Part shown: positions 8,148 to 16,537 of the stretch, piece after piece
How positions within the stretch are numbered: the first letter of the stretch is position 1
Layout of the letters: the number at the start of each line of letters is the position of its first letter
Assembly: GCF_024138125.1 (NCBI RefSeq)
Contig: NZ_CP099993.1
Span: 2,294,001-2,358,000, forward strand
Direction: 5' to 3'
Source: Halorussus salilacus
GTDB taxonomy: Archaea; Halobacteriota; Halobacteria; Halobacteriales; Haladaptataceae
Length of the DNA stretch: 64,000 nt
Position numbers and translations under genes: made by a program
Notes under the pieces: generated by a model
Database searches by the model: none
Told to the model about the DNA's origin: nothing
The model's input: only the letters and a program-made list of their open reading frames with translations

Positions 8148-8676
8148 CCTCGTCCTCCCGCCCGGCGAGAGTCCGGAGTCGTCCGAACCCGGGGGCGTCG
8201 CGCTCCCCGCCCCGGGGTTCGAGCGCCCACCCTTCGGCGTCGAACCGCCACTGGCGTGCGAGCCGCGCGAGCACCCAGAGCCCGGCGAGCAGCGACGCCG
8301 ACAGCGCGTACCGCGTCCCGCCCGACCCGACCGTGAAGGCGTTTTCGGCCCGAACCGTCCGGCCCGGTTCGACGACGCCGAAGACCCACAGCGTCTCGCC
8401 CTCCCGGACAGGCGTCGAGAGGTCGGTGACGGTCAGCTGGCGGGAGTCGCCCGCGCCAGTGACGACCACGGTGACCGGGTCGGTGTCGACGACCTGCCCG
8501 GTCAGGGTCGCGCGGTCGCCGACGTACGCGTCGTACTGTCCGAGGAGGTCCTCCTGGTCCGGGTGGGCCCCGAGTTCGGGCGCGGGAGCCAGCGCCCCGT
8601 ACCAGACGCAGAGTCCGAACAGGAGCGACAGGAGGGCGAACACCGCGGCGACTCGGCTTCGAGGGGTGGTGAGCAT
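8140..8676 (-). CDS. Membrane protein with extracytoplasmic OB-like domain
   Basis: A 178-residue protein with an N-terminal membrane helix (about 9-30) that ends in an extracytoplasmic region: Y-V-G-D-R-A-T-L-T-G-Q-V-V-D-T-D-P-V-T-V-V-V begins a five-stranded, OB-fold-like segment. A second helix (about 130-147) and a charged cytoplasmic tail follow. I know this architecture from uncharacterised haloarchaeal proteins but can give no function. The ATG at 8676 is chosen because a TATA-like box is correctly placed upstream and the earlier frame is basic and low-complexity. It overlaps the YdjM-like gene by eight bases. Confidence 0.7.
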   Translation of the reverse strand: MLTTPRSRVAAVFALLSLLFGLCVWYGALAPAPELGAHPDQEDLLGQYDAYVGDRATLTGQVVDTDPVTVVVTGAGDSRQLTVTDLSTPVREGETLWVFGVVEPGRTVRAENAFTVGSGGTRYALSASLLAGLWVLARLARQWRFDAEGWALEPRGGERDAPGFGRLRTLAGREDEDA

Positions 8677-8734
8677 GCGTCGAACGGCGAGACGGCGCGG
8701 GTCGGCCGTCGGTACCGACGAGGACGCGAACGAG

Positions 8735-8743
8735 GATAAAAGG
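8735..8743 (-). promoter_or_regulatory. TATA-like box for the 8676 operon
   Basis: On the minus strand the sequence reads CCTTTTATCC about 60 nt before the ATG at 8676. It is the only AT-rich site in a GC-rich spacer, and would give a leader of about 30 nt for the OB-like and YdjM-like pair. Confidence 0.4.
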
Positions 8744-8795
8744 TAGCGTCCCCCACCGGCCTCGCGTCGGCCGCTGGGGTACGGTCCGAACCGTC

Positions 8796-9833
8796 CTACG
8801 CCGTCGTCTCGACGGGGCTCTCGGCGGTCTCCGCGCGCGCCGCCGCCTCGTCGAGCCACGCCTCGGCGTCGAGGGCGGCCATGCTCCCGGTGCCAGCGGC
8901 GGTGACCGCCTGCTGGTAGCGCGAGTCCATCACGTCGCCAGCGGCGAAGACGCCCTCGACCGACGTCTCGGTCGTCTGGCGGCCGTCGTCGTCGGTGCGG
9001 GGCAGGACGTATCCCGACTCGTCGAGTTCGACGGAGGTTTCGCGCAGGAAGCCGGTGTTCGGCGCGTGGCCGATGCCGTAGAAGACGCCCTGCACGTCGA
9101 CTTCCTCGACCTCGACCTCGGCGTCACCGTCGGACAGCTTCTCCTTCGGTAGCCCGTCGGGGTGGCTGACCAGCGTGGCCCCGGTGAGCCCCTCCTCGGG
9201 GGAGCCATCGAGCGCCAGCAGTTCGGTGTTCCACCGGAACGCGATGTCCTCGTGCTCGCGGGCGCGTCGGGCCATGATTTCGGAGGCGCGCAGCTCGTCG
9301 CGGCGGTGGACGACGGTCACCGACTCGGCGAACTTCGCGAGGAAGAGCGCCTCTTCCATCGCGCTGTCGCCGCCGCCGATTACCAGCACGTCGTCGCCGC
9401 GGTGGAACGCGCCGTCGCAGGTCGCGCAGGTCGAGAGGCCGTAGCCCATGAGCTCGTCCTCGCCCTCGGCACCGACCCACCGGGCGCTCGCGCCGGTCGC
9501 GACGACGAGCGCCCGGGTCAGGACCGACTCGCCGTTCGACAGCGAGAGCTCGAAGGGCCGGTCGTCGAGGGCGGCGTCCTCGATGGTCGCGCGCTCGAAC
9601 GCCGCGCCGAATCGCTCTGCCTGCTCGCGGCCGCGCTGGACGAGTTCCATCCCGCCGACGCCCTCGGGGAATCCGAGGTAGTTCTCGACGTCGGTGGTGA
9701 GGGTGAGCTGGCCGCCGGGCTCGTCGCCCTCCAGCACCAGCGGGTCGAGGTCGGCCCGGGCGGCGTACACCGCCGCCGAGAGCCCGGCCACGCCCGACCC
9801 GGCGATCACGAGGTCGCGGGTCTCCCGGGTCAT
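8796..9833 (-). CDS. trxB: Thioredoxin reductase
   Basis: A 345-residue flavoprotein that passes electrons to thioredoxin. The N-terminal FAD site is G-S-G-V-A-G-L-S-A-A, the redox-active Cys pair is C-A-T-C-D-G-A-F (about residues 141-148), and the NAD(P) site is V-I-G-G-G-D-S-A-M-E-E-A. Near the C-terminus G-V-F-A-A-G-D-V-M-D closes the FAD site. Length is slightly above the usual 310-320 because of an acidic insert near 225 and a tail. Its ATG follows directly after the trxA stop (9834), so the two form one redox operon. Confidence 0.95.
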   Translation of the reverse strand: MTRETRDLVIAGSGVAGLSAAVYAARADLDPLVLEGDEPGGQLTLTTDVENYLGFPEGVGGMELVQRGREQAERFGAAFERATIEDAALDDRPFELSLSNGESVLTRALVVATGASARWVGAEGEDELMGYGLSTCATCDGAFHRGDDVLVIGGGDSAMEEALFLAKFAESVTVVHRRDELRASEIMARRAREHEDIAFRWNTELLALDGSPEEGLTGATLVSHPDGLPKEKLSDGDAEVEVEEVDVQGVFYGIGHAPNTGFLRETSVELDESGYVLPRTDDDGRQTTETSVEGVFAAGDVMDSRYQQAVTAAGTGSMAALDAEAWLDEAAARAETAESPVETTA

Positions 9834-10190
9834 CTACTCGGCGTACTCCCCGATGAGGGACGCGAGCTGTTCTTTCGGCCGGACGCCGACGACCCGCTCG
9901 ACGGCCTCGCCGTCGGCGAACAGGAGCAGCGTCGGGACGCCCTGAACGCCGTACGCGCCAGCGAGCTTCTGGTTCGCGTCGACGTCGACCTTCGCGACGG
10001 TCGCGTCGGTCTCGGCCGCGAGCGAGTCGACGACGGGCGCGAGCATCTGGCAGGGGCCACACCAGTCGGCGTAGAAGTCCACGAGCACGACCGCCTCGTC
10101 GCCGACGAGCTCGTCGAACTCCTCTCGACCCTGTACCTGAACGGGTTCGTCTGCGGTTTCGTTCGTTTCCGGAGTAGCTTCGTTCGTCAT
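9834..10190 (-). CDS. trxA: Thioredoxin
   Basis: A 118-residue thioredoxin with the active site W-C-G-P-C at about residues 46-50, the cis-Pro segment G-V-P-T-L-L-L-F and an acidic N-terminal extension of about 25 residues typical of halophiles. The ATG at 10190 (M-T-N-E-A-T-P-E) is preferred over the one at 10199, since GGGAG lies just upstream. The stop touches the trxB start codon, so reductase and substrate are made together. It serves general disulfide reduction in the cytoplasm. Confidence 0.93.
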   Translation of the reverse strand: MTNEATPETNETADEPVQVQGREEFDELVGDEAVVLVDFYADWCGPCQMLAPVVDSLAAETDATVAKVDVDANQKLAGAYGVQGVPTLLLFADGEAVERVVGVRPKEQLASLIGEYAE

Positions 10191-10450
10191 CACTCCCACC
10201 TACGGACCGAGGGATGTTAAGGGTTTTGTGTATATCGCACAATATAGTTGCGGGCCGAACTGGACATCGCTCTCGTCAACGTCGGAGATGTCGGCCGACA
10301 TTCGACTCCGGCATCTGTTTCTGTTGCCGAGGGGCGTCCGGCGTCTCATCTCGGTCGGCTATGCCGCCATCGATGTTGTGCAAATCTAGCAATACCGATG
10401 GTCCGGGTCGGACCGCCTCCGGCCCGTGGGCCCGCCGGACGCGGGCGGCC

Positions 10451-11272
10451 TCACACCACCAACAGACCGCCGCCGAGCATCGCGAGCGCGCCGAGGCCGA
10501 CGCAGACGCCCCAGAACGGGACGCGCTCGACGACTCGCATCAGCGCGTCGATGGTGAGGTAGCCGACGACCGCCGCGCTCGCGAGCGCGAGCGCGGCGGC
10601 GTCGAGTCCGACCTCGGGCACGCCCCCGTCGGCGACCGACAGCACGCCCGCGCCGAGCGCGGCCGGAATCGACAGCAGGAACGAGAGCCGGAACGACGAG
10701 GGGCCGTCGTGACCCCGGAAGAGCAGGGCCGAGGCCGTCGTTCCCGACCGCGAGACCCCCGGCAGGATGGCCAGCCCCTGCAGGGAGCCGACCAGCAGGG
10801 CGTCGAGGAGGTCGGGGTCCTCGCGGCCGCCGAACTCGAAATTGTCGGCGACCCGCAGCAGGACGCCCGTCCCGACGAGCAGGAGGCCCACGAGCGCGAC
10901 GAACGCGCCCCCGGTGAGCGCCGAGACCGCGGCTTCGAGCGTGGCGTAGGCCGTGAGGCCGACCACGCCCGAGGCGAGCGTGGCGACCCCGAGGAACGAG
11001 AGGGTCGCGCGCTCGCCCTCGGACGAGAACGCGTCGCGCGGCCGCCACTCGGGGAGCGCTCCCAGCACCTCGCGGAGTTCGGCCCGGTAGTACGCCGCCG
11101 CCGAGACCGCGGTCCCGGCGTGGAGGAACAGCGAGAACCCGACCGCGGCCTCGGGCGTCGACCCCAGCGCGGTCAGGAAGACGGTGATGTTGCCCTCGCT
11201 GGAGATTGGCAACCACTCGAAGACGCCCTGAAGGACGCCAGCGACGAGCGCGACGAGCGCCGACCTGTCCAT
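10451..11272 (-). CDS. uppP: Undecaprenyl-diphosphatase (UppP/BacA family)
   Basis: A 273-residue integral membrane phosphatase with about eight hydrophobic segments. The two family motifs are present: E-W-L-P-I-S-S-E-G-N near residue 20 and P-G-V-S-R-S-G-T-T-A-S-A near the middle. In bacteria the first reads S-S-S-G-H; E and N here are the archaeal variant. It should dephosphorylate polyprenyl (probably dolichyl) diphosphate to recycle the lipid carrier for N-glycosylation. The start at 11272 (M-D-R-S-A-L-V) is chosen because earlier residues are basic and non-hydrophobic. A cis-prenyltransferase that makes such lipids is at 50533. Confidence 0.9.
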   Translation of the reverse strand: MDRSALVALVAGVLQGVFEWLPISSEGNITVFLTALGSTPEAAVGFSLFLHAGTAVSAAAYYRAELREVLGALPEWRPRDAFSSEGERATLSFLGVATLASGVVGLTAYATLEAAVSALTGGAFVALVGLLLVGTGVLLRVADNFEFGGREDPDLLDALLVGSLQGLAILPGVSRSGTTASALLFRGHDGPSSFRLSFLLSIPAALGAGVLSVADGGVPEVGLDAAALALASAAVVGYLTIDALMRVVERVPFWGVCVGLGALAMLGGGLLVV

Positions 11273-11384
11273 GGTCGAGGGGCGACGTGCCGGGGCCAAA
11301 GGTGGTTCGGTTCGGCGTGGGGTCGGCGGGGGGTCGAGAGGGGGACGAGCGCGAGCGCGGGCGAAACGCTGTGAGAGCGTTACA

Positions 11385-11392
11385 CATTTATC
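11385..11392 (+). promoter_or_regulatory. TATA box of the restriction-modification gene
   Basis: CATTTATC lies 30-37 nt before the ATG at 11422 in a GC-rich context. The spacing predicts a transcript starting at or just before the start codon, a leaderless or near-leaderless message as is common in haloarchaea. Confidence 0.5.
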
Positions 11393-11421
11393 CCCGGTGT
11401 GGGTGTATTCCCGTAGTCAAC

Positions 11422-14400
11422 ATGGCGGAGACGGAGACGGAGACCGAGACCGAGACGGCGGCGGAGACGACCACGGCGGTCCGGTCCGTGCTGGCGGCGT
11501 TCGTCCGCGACCTCCACGGACGACTCGACGACCAGCAGGGCGGGTCGGGAGCCCACGAACTGGAGGTGGTGCTGTCGGACGACACCTACTCGCTCGAAAG
11601 CGTCGAGCTCGGGGCCAAGCCCGAGACCTACACCGAGGACCACCTCATCCGCCCGTTGCTCGAAGCGGTGGGGCTGGCCTCCGAGCGCCAGCCCTACGGC
11701 GAGCGCGGCGGGACGGTCGTCTGGCCCGACTTCGAGGTGACGAACGTCGAGACGACGGTCATCGGCGAGAGCAAGCCGCTGAACGGGGTGGGCGAGGCGG
11801 TCGAGGAGATTCAGGACTACCTCGACCGCAAGTCCATCGGCGCGGAGTACGGCATCGCGACCGACGGCATCGAGTGGCACCTCCGGAAGATAGAACTGGG
11901 CGGGGACTTCACCGAGTACCCCGACATCGAGCACCTGAACCTCCGGGCGACCCTGCTGGCGGTCGCCCGCGAGGAGGGGCTCATCGAGCAGTCGGACCTC
12001 GACGCCGACCCCGAGGAGACGATTCGGTCGTTCGTCTCGGTGTTCGAGCGCGATTCGTTCGCGGAGTTGCTGTCGAAGACCGCGCCGCGGGAGATTCGCG
12101 ACCGGCGCAAGCGCGACGTCGAGACGTTCTACGAGCTGTACATCGAACTGCTGTTCGGAGAGAGCGACGAACACGACTACGAGACGTGCCTGATGGACGA
12201 CATCCGGTTCGTCGGCGACCGCGAGCCGAGCGAGCGCGACAAGCGCCTCTTTGCCATCACGCTGATGAACCGCCTGCTGTTCGTGAAGTTCCTCGAAACG
12301 CGAGGGGTGCTGTCGGAGGGGTTCCTGCGCGAGCGCGTCGAGTACTACGAGCGCCACGGCGAGGGGCTGGCGGGCAACCTCTACGAGACCCAGATTCGGC
12401 CGCTGTTCTCGGACCTGCTGAACACGCCGGAGGGTGCGCGTGAGCCGAAGCACCGCAATCCCGACAGCTGGTTCGCCGACGTGCCGTACCTCAACGGCGG
12501 GCTGTTCCGGGCGAACGTGGCCGACGAGTCGCGCTACCGGGTCATCGACCGCATCCTGCCCGACGTGATTCGGGACCTCATCGAGGGGAGCAAGCTGGAG
12601 CTCGACGGGCGGGGGTTCGACCCCGCGCTACTGGGCAGCGTGTTCGAGAAGACCATCAACCACATCGAGCAGGAGCGCACCCAGAAGGACATCGGGGCCT
12701 ACTACACGCCCAACGACGTGACCGAAATCGTGACCGAGCAGTCGGTCGACCCCAAGATTCGGGACGCGATAGTCGAGACGTTCGCCGAGGGGGTCGCAGG
12801 CGATGGGGTGGACGGAGAGGGCGATGGCAGCGCCGAGGACGCCCGGGCGTACATGGAACAGCTGGACCTCTCGGAACTCCTCCGGAAGATAGAGGACGGC
12901 GACGAGGCGGTGCTGTCGCCGGGCGAGGACCAGACCCGCATCGACTTCGGCGACGAGGAGATTCTGTCGGCGGTCAAGGACACCCTCCGGCAGCTGAAGG
13001 TGCTGGACCCCGCGTGCGGGTCGGGTCACTTCCTGACGACCGCGATGGACGAGATTCACCGCGCGCAGGTGTCGGTGTTGCGCGGGCTGGCCGACGGCGA
13101 GGACCCCGACCCCGAGACGCGGTTCGCCGAGAAGAAGGCGCTGGCGCTCGACGCCATCTACGGCGTGGACGTGGACCGAATCGCCTCGGAGATCGCGAAG
13201 CTGCGGGTGTGGCTCAAGATCGTCGAGGGCAACGGCTGGGAGCCGGAGTTCGGCAAGCTCCCGAACATCGACGTGAACATCACCCACGGGAACTCGCTGG
13301 TGGGGCTCCCGCTCGCGGGGTCGTTCGACGACGCCGACGTGTGGGACAACGACATCGGCGAAATCGAGCAGAAGCGCATCGAGTACAAGCGCGACGACGA
13401 GGGCGACCCCCGCGAGATAGAGCGATTCCTCGACGAGGAGATACGGCCCGCGCTCGACCGGACGTACCTCGACCTGTTCTCGAAGCCGGTCGAGACCGAA
13501 ATCGAGAGCGTCGAGGCCTTCGACGCGGTGGTCGAGTCCATCGAGGCCGACACCCTCTATCCCACCGTCTCGATGGTCCGGGCGAAGCGCGAGGACGGAG
13601 ACGCCTTCGACGACGAGGAGACCGAGCGACTGGAGGAGATGGGCTTTTCGGTGTACACGAAGAGCGCCACGCGCGACGTGGCCGAGTGGGAGCGCACCCT
13701 CAAGACCAAGCAGAACGGCAGGGGCGGGTACGACAAGGACCTGCTGGTCGGAACGCTCCGGGGACTGCTGGAAGACGGCTACGTCTTCTCGGAGGTCCAG
13801 CGCCAGCCCACCCGGTACGACCTCGACCGGATTCAGGGCAAGCCGTTCCACTGGCTCGCGGAGTTCCCCGAGGTCGCCGAGGAACGCGGCAACACCCACT
13901 CGATCAACTTCGATATCGTGCTGGGGAATCCGCCGTACGGGGATTTGTTGTCGGACGAGGAGAAGATGTTCGTCTCGACGTACGAGACGAGCGGGATTCG
14001 GGATATCTCGGCGAACTTCGTGGAACGACAGTTGCAGTTGCTTGAGGAAGGTGGATACTTCGGGAACGTGACGACGCTGAGACTGGTGTATCAGAGTACA
14101 CTCTCGGAGTTACACGATTTGATTCAAACACAATTAGAGACCACTAAAATCGCCTGCTTCGCAAAACGACCAAGCCACATCTTCGACAATGCTCAAGTTC
14201 GAGTCGCAACAATAGTCGGCAAAAAGGCCCAGAATGATGGAGGAATTAAGACAAGCGGATTCATTAGATTTGATAGTGAAGACCGAGGTAAGAAAATCTC
14301 GGACATCTCTTACGGAAGTGTTGACGGACTAATTTTGGGGGATAAAATAGGGATTAGTGATGAAAAGTATGCTATTCTACCGAAAGTCGGTGGTAGCACT

Positions 14401-14973
14401 CCTAGAGGAATCCTTGAAAAGCTAAAGTCCCATTCAGACACGGTGTTCCGGGATGTTCAGTCACGGAAGGAGAAAACAGACTATGAAGTCTGGCGAATGA
14501 GGCATCCTGACAACTGGATAAATCCCATGCTCTCCGAGATGTACGACGCTCAGGACCTTGAGCCGATGTACTTTGAGAACACACTGAAACGTGATAGTGC
14601 CTTCTTAATCATGAGTTCATCCCTCTTTTACTTCTACTGGATGGTCTACGGTAATCAGCGTGATTTGAATTGGGGGCAGGTAGAAGCATTCCCCTATCCC
14701 GACGAGGAAGAATTGGAAGCAAACGCTGATGAAATCCAGAGCCTCGCAGAAGAACTCTGGAATGGAATGGTCGAAGAATTCACCACCGAACCCACGCCGC
14801 ACTACGAAAGCATGAGCCGACTGAAGCCTCTCATCAATTCGGCAGATGAACTCTTTGGTCCGATGTATGGACTAGATAGTGGGGAAATCGAGTTCCTGAA
14901 GAATTATCACGGAGAGTACGGTCGCTCCGGCCCCGAAAACCACCAATTAGACGAACTTGAAGCCGACGACTGA
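11422..14973 (+). CDS. Type IIG-like restriction enzyme/N6-adenine DNA methyltransferase (Eco57I family)
   Basis: An 1183-residue single-chain enzyme. The N-terminal part has a PD-(D/E)xK-type nuclease signature (P-D103-F, then G-E116-S-K118). The middle is an adenine methyltransferase with D529-P-A-C-G-S-G-H-F-L (AdoMet site) and N836-P-P-Y-G-D (catalytic). From about 14100 (residue 890) to the end, the target-recognition part, base use becomes clearly AT-rich, with A/T-ending codons and Lys/Ile/Asn-rich protein, unlike the GC-rich first two thirds. The gene is therefore chimeric, probably by replacement of the recognition domain. The start at 11422 is supported by the TATA box and an E-T repeat at the N-terminus. 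No separate S or R subunit is nearby. Confidence 0.88.
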   Translation: MAETETETETETAAETTTAVRSVLAAFVRDLHGRLDDQQGGSGAHELEVVLSDDTYSLESVELGAKPETYTEDHLIRPLLEAVGLASERQPYGERGGTVVWPDFEVTNVETTVIGESKPLNGVGEAVEEIQDYLDRKSIGAEYGIATDGIEWHLRKIELGGDFTEYPDIEHLNLRATLLAVAREEGLIEQSDLDADPEETIRSFVSVFERDSFAELLSKTAPREIRDRRKRDVETFYELYIELLFGESDEHDYETCLMDDIRFVGDREPSERDKRLFAITLMNRLLFVKFLETRGVLSEGFLRERVEYYERHGEGLAGNLYETQIRPLFSDLLNTPEGAREPKHRNPDSWFADVPYLNGGLFRANVADESRYRVIDRILPDVIRDLIEGSKLELDGRGFDPALLGSVFEKTINHIEQERTQKDIGAYYTPNDVTEIVTEQSVDPKIRDAIVETFAEGVAGDGVDGEGDGSAEDARAYMEQLDLSELLRKIEDGDEAVLSPGEDQTRIDFGDEEILSAVKDTLRQLKVLDPACGSGHFLTTAMDEIHRAQVSVLRGLADGEDPDPETRFAEKKALALDAIYGVDVDRIASEIAKLRVWLKIVEGNGWEPEFGKLPNIDVNITHGNSLVGLPLAGSFDDADVWDNDIGEIEQKRIEYKRDDEGDPREIERFLDEEIRPALDRTYLDLFSKPVETEIESVEAFDAVVESIEADTLYPTVSMVRAKREDGDAFDDEETERLEEMGFSVYTKSATRDVAEWERTLKTKQNGRGGYDKDLLVGTLRGLLEDGYVFSEVQRQPTRYDLDRIQGKPFHWLAEFPEVAEERGNTHSINFDIVLGNPPYGDLLSDEEKMFVSTYETSGIRDISANFVERQLQLLEEGGYFGNVTTLRLVYQSTLSELHDLIQTQLETTKIACFAKRPSHIFDNAQVRVATIVGKKAQNDGGIKTSGFIRFDSEDRGKKISDISYGSVDGLILGDKIGISDEKYAILPKVGGSTPRGILEKLKSHSDTVFRDVQSRKEKTDYEVWRMRHPDNWINPMLSEMYDAQDLEPMYFENTLKRDSAFLIMSSSLFYFYWMVYGNQRDLNWGQVEAFPYPDEEELEANADEIQSLAEELWNGMVEEFTTEPTPHYESMSRLKPLINSADELFGPMYGLDSGEIEFLKNYHGEYGRSGPENHQLDELEADD

Positions 14974-15026
14974 GCGCCCGACCGACTGTTCCACGGAAAC
15001 GCCCGCCCGACCAATCCTCGGGGTGG

Positions 15027-15152
15027 GACTGAAAGGGGCCGCCCGCTCGCGGGCCGAAGGCCCGTGGTCGTCTCAGCGACCCCTATCTCGGCCGGGCGGT
15101 GCGGAGAGGCCGAGATATGTCGCTGAGCGACCGCGAGCGGGCGGGGGCTTTC
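15027..15152 (+). repeat. Structured repeat family 1, copy 1
   Basis: The element begins GACTGAAAGGGG and ends GGGGGCTTTC. Outer stem: 15031-15035 (GAAAG) with 15148-15152 (CTTTC), then a perfect 14-bp stem 15039-15052 with 15131-15144. Inside are a GGCC-GAA-GGCC hairpin, an 8-bp stem (15072-15079 with 15120-15127) and a 10-bp stem (15084-15093 with 15108-15117). The copy at 59275-59398 has the same outline with different paired bases. It could be a non-coding RNA or a non-autonomous mobile element. Together with the next repeat it fills the 429-bp gap after the restriction gene; I see no protein here. Confidence 0.7.
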
Positions 15153-15186
15153 GAAGACGTATTCTTCGATAGCAACTGAGAACTCT

Positions 15187-15367
15187 GATTCGACCAGCGA
15201 GAAGCTAGCTACTCCCGGTACCTAGGAGAACCGCACAGCACCGCGACCGCAAGCCTCGGGCCTCCCCAACCGCCTGCGGTCCTCGGTCGCTCTGCTCCCT
15301 GCGGTCCTCAGCCCTCGCGCGCCTTGGCGCGACCTCAAACAGCAAGGTCGCGCCAGCGCGCGCCGAG
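15187..15367 (-). repeat. Dispersed repeat family 2, copy A
   Basis: Read on the minus strand, this copy starts with a GC-rich hairpin (9-bp arms 15326-15334 and 15346-15354 around a loop ending GTTTGAG on that strand) and ends with a core of about 95 nt (15187-15282) containing CGGTGCTGTGCGGT, CTAGGTACCGGGAGTAGCTAG and CTTCTCGCTGGTCGAA. The core is about 90 percent identical by eye to that of the copy at 49603-49795. There is no open frame conserved between copies. Confidence 0.75.
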
Positions 15368-15402
15368 GTGGATAGTCAATCGAGTGCGGTAGGAGGGTTC
15401 GA

Positions 15403-15675
15403 TCAGGCAGTGTCCGAGGGGTCGTCGGGTTCCAATTCGTCGGCGTCGAGTTCTTCGTCCAGATACTCTCGGCCGAGGTCGCTCAGTCGGTAGTACCCGC
15501 CCTCTTCCTTTTCGAGTAGTCCGTATTCGGCCAACTCCAGACAGCGCTGGCCCGCGTAATTTCGGTGGATGTCGATGTTGCGTGCGATAACTGCGGGAGG
15601 GACTTCGCCAGCGTCACGAGTGTACTCCAAGATAGCATCGTCGGCCGGTTTCATCCACTCGGCACGCTGGCGCAT
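15403..15675 (-). CDS. PhiH1 repressor-like winged-helix protein
   Basis: A 90-residue acidic DNA-binding protein. The pattern W-M-K-P-A-D-D-A-I-L-E-Y, then V-I-A-R-N-I-D-I-H-R-N-Y-A-G (recognition helix), Y-G-L-L-E-K-E-E-G-G-Y-Y-R-L (wing) and L-G-R-E-Y-L-D-E-E-L matches the haloarchaeal family related to the repressor of phage phiH1. These single-domain regulators occur in many copies per genome, on chromosomes, plasmids and proviruses. No other phage gene is nearby, so this is probably a stand-alone regulator. Confidence 0.8.
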   Translation of the reverse strand: MRQRAEWMKPADDAILEYTRDAGEVPPAVIARNIDIHRNYAGQRCLELAEYGLLEKEEGGYYRLSDLGREYLDEELDADELEPDDPSDTA

Positions 15676-15890
15676 GGCCGGAAGGGAGAGAAAGAGCAGG
15701 ATAACGTCTCCGGTGCAACACAGTATTGAGACGAACGACTCTGGAAATCCTTGCGTTTGGTAAGATTAAAGTTGGCGCGAAAACCACTCTGATTCACGGA
15801 AGCCTCACCCATGGACCCGGGTCCGACGACGAGAGCCGGTCGGTACCGAGGACGCGGGCCGGGGTGCTTCCGGCAGACGAGAGCACACCC

Positions 15891-16301
15891 ATGACAGGTA
15901 CCGACCGGACCGATTGGGAACGAATCGCCCGCCAGACGCTGTGGCAGTCGCTGGTTCGCCTCGGCGAGGACGCCAGCAGGACCACCGAGGAGGTCGCCGA
16001 CGCGCTCTACTGGGGTAACGACCTCGACCCCGAGCAGGTCGAGCGCATGCGACGGGCCGCCTTCGACCTCCGGTACGTCACCGAGGAGTACCTCGCGCGC
16101 CTCTGTGCGGGGACCGACCCGTGGGACGACGCCGACGACGCGCGGACTCCCTCGTGGCACCCCACCGAGGGGCCGATGCCGGACGACTCCGAGGGCCCGG
16201 ACGACTCCGAGGGCCCGGACGACTCCGAGGACTCGGACGACTCCGAGGACTCGGACGACCCCGAGGACTCGGACGACCCCGAGGACTCGGACACGAACTG
16301 A
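15891..16301 (+). CDS. Haloarchaeal protein with an Asp/Ser-repeat tail
   Basis: A 136-residue protein. The first 80 residues look like a compact helical domain (D-W-E-R-I-A-R-Q-T-L-W-Q-S-L-V-R-L-G, then L-D-P-E-Q-V-E-R-M-R-R-A-A-F-D-L). From about residue 96 the chain consists of short repeats of D-D-S-E-G-P, D-D-S-E-D-S and D-D-P-E-D-S, encoded by an almost exact DNA tandem repeat (16186-16290, period 15 nt). The start at 15891 is chosen because the helical domain begins there; the open frame further upstream overlaps the promoter of the divergent repressor. Function unknown. Confidence 0.65.
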   Translation: MTGTDRTDWERIARQTLWQSLVRLGEDASRTTEEVADALYWGNDLDPEQVERMRRAAFDLRYVTEEYLARLCAGTDPWDDADDARTPSWHPTEGPMPDDSEGPDDSEGPDDSEDSDDSEDSDDPEDSDDPEDSDTN

Positions 16302-16355
16302 CCTCCCGAACGAATCGCGGGGTGACCCGCATTTCCGACGTTTCGACACGCATCG

Positions 16356-16526
16356 ATGACATCGCTATCGGACGATATCGAGGTGTACGAGCTGTACAGC
16401 CGCGGTGAGATGGACGAGGAGACGGCGCGCGCCCTCCTCGGCGAGAAAATCGACAGGGTGGCGGAGGAACGGGACGCCTTCGAAGCGGCCGCAGACCGCG
16501 ATACGTCGCGGTTCCTGTCCGAATAG
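16356..16526 (+). CDS. Small conserved helical protein (56 residues)
   Basis: A short frame starts at ATG 16356 and reads M-T-S-L-S-D-D-I-E-V-Y-E-L-Y-S-R-G-E-M, then A-R-A-L-L-G-E-K-I, ending S-R-F-L-S-E. It is strongly acidic, with good haloarchaeal codon use and a two-helix look. I recognise the general type (short haloarchaeal proteins with Y-x-R-G-E-x-x-x-x-T-A-R), reminiscent of antitoxin-like proteins, but no toxin gene is adjacent. It lies 54 bases after the Asp/Ser-repeat gene on the same strand and may be in one transcript. Confidence 0.65.
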   Translation: MTSLSDDIEVYELYSRGEMDEETARALLGEKIDRVAEERDAFEAAADRDTSRFLSE

Positions 16527-16537
16527 CGACCGAGGCC

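Noticed and set aside
15027-15152. The structured element considered as a tRNA or other standard RNA.
   Set aside because: No acceptor, D, anticodon or T-arm pattern and no CCA or T-loop consensus. It does not look like 5S, 7S or RNase P RNA either.
15403-15675. A provirus around the PhiH1 repressor-like gene and the restriction enzyme.
   Set aside because: No integrase, capsid, terminase or attachment-site repeat is visible between 11 and 17 kb.
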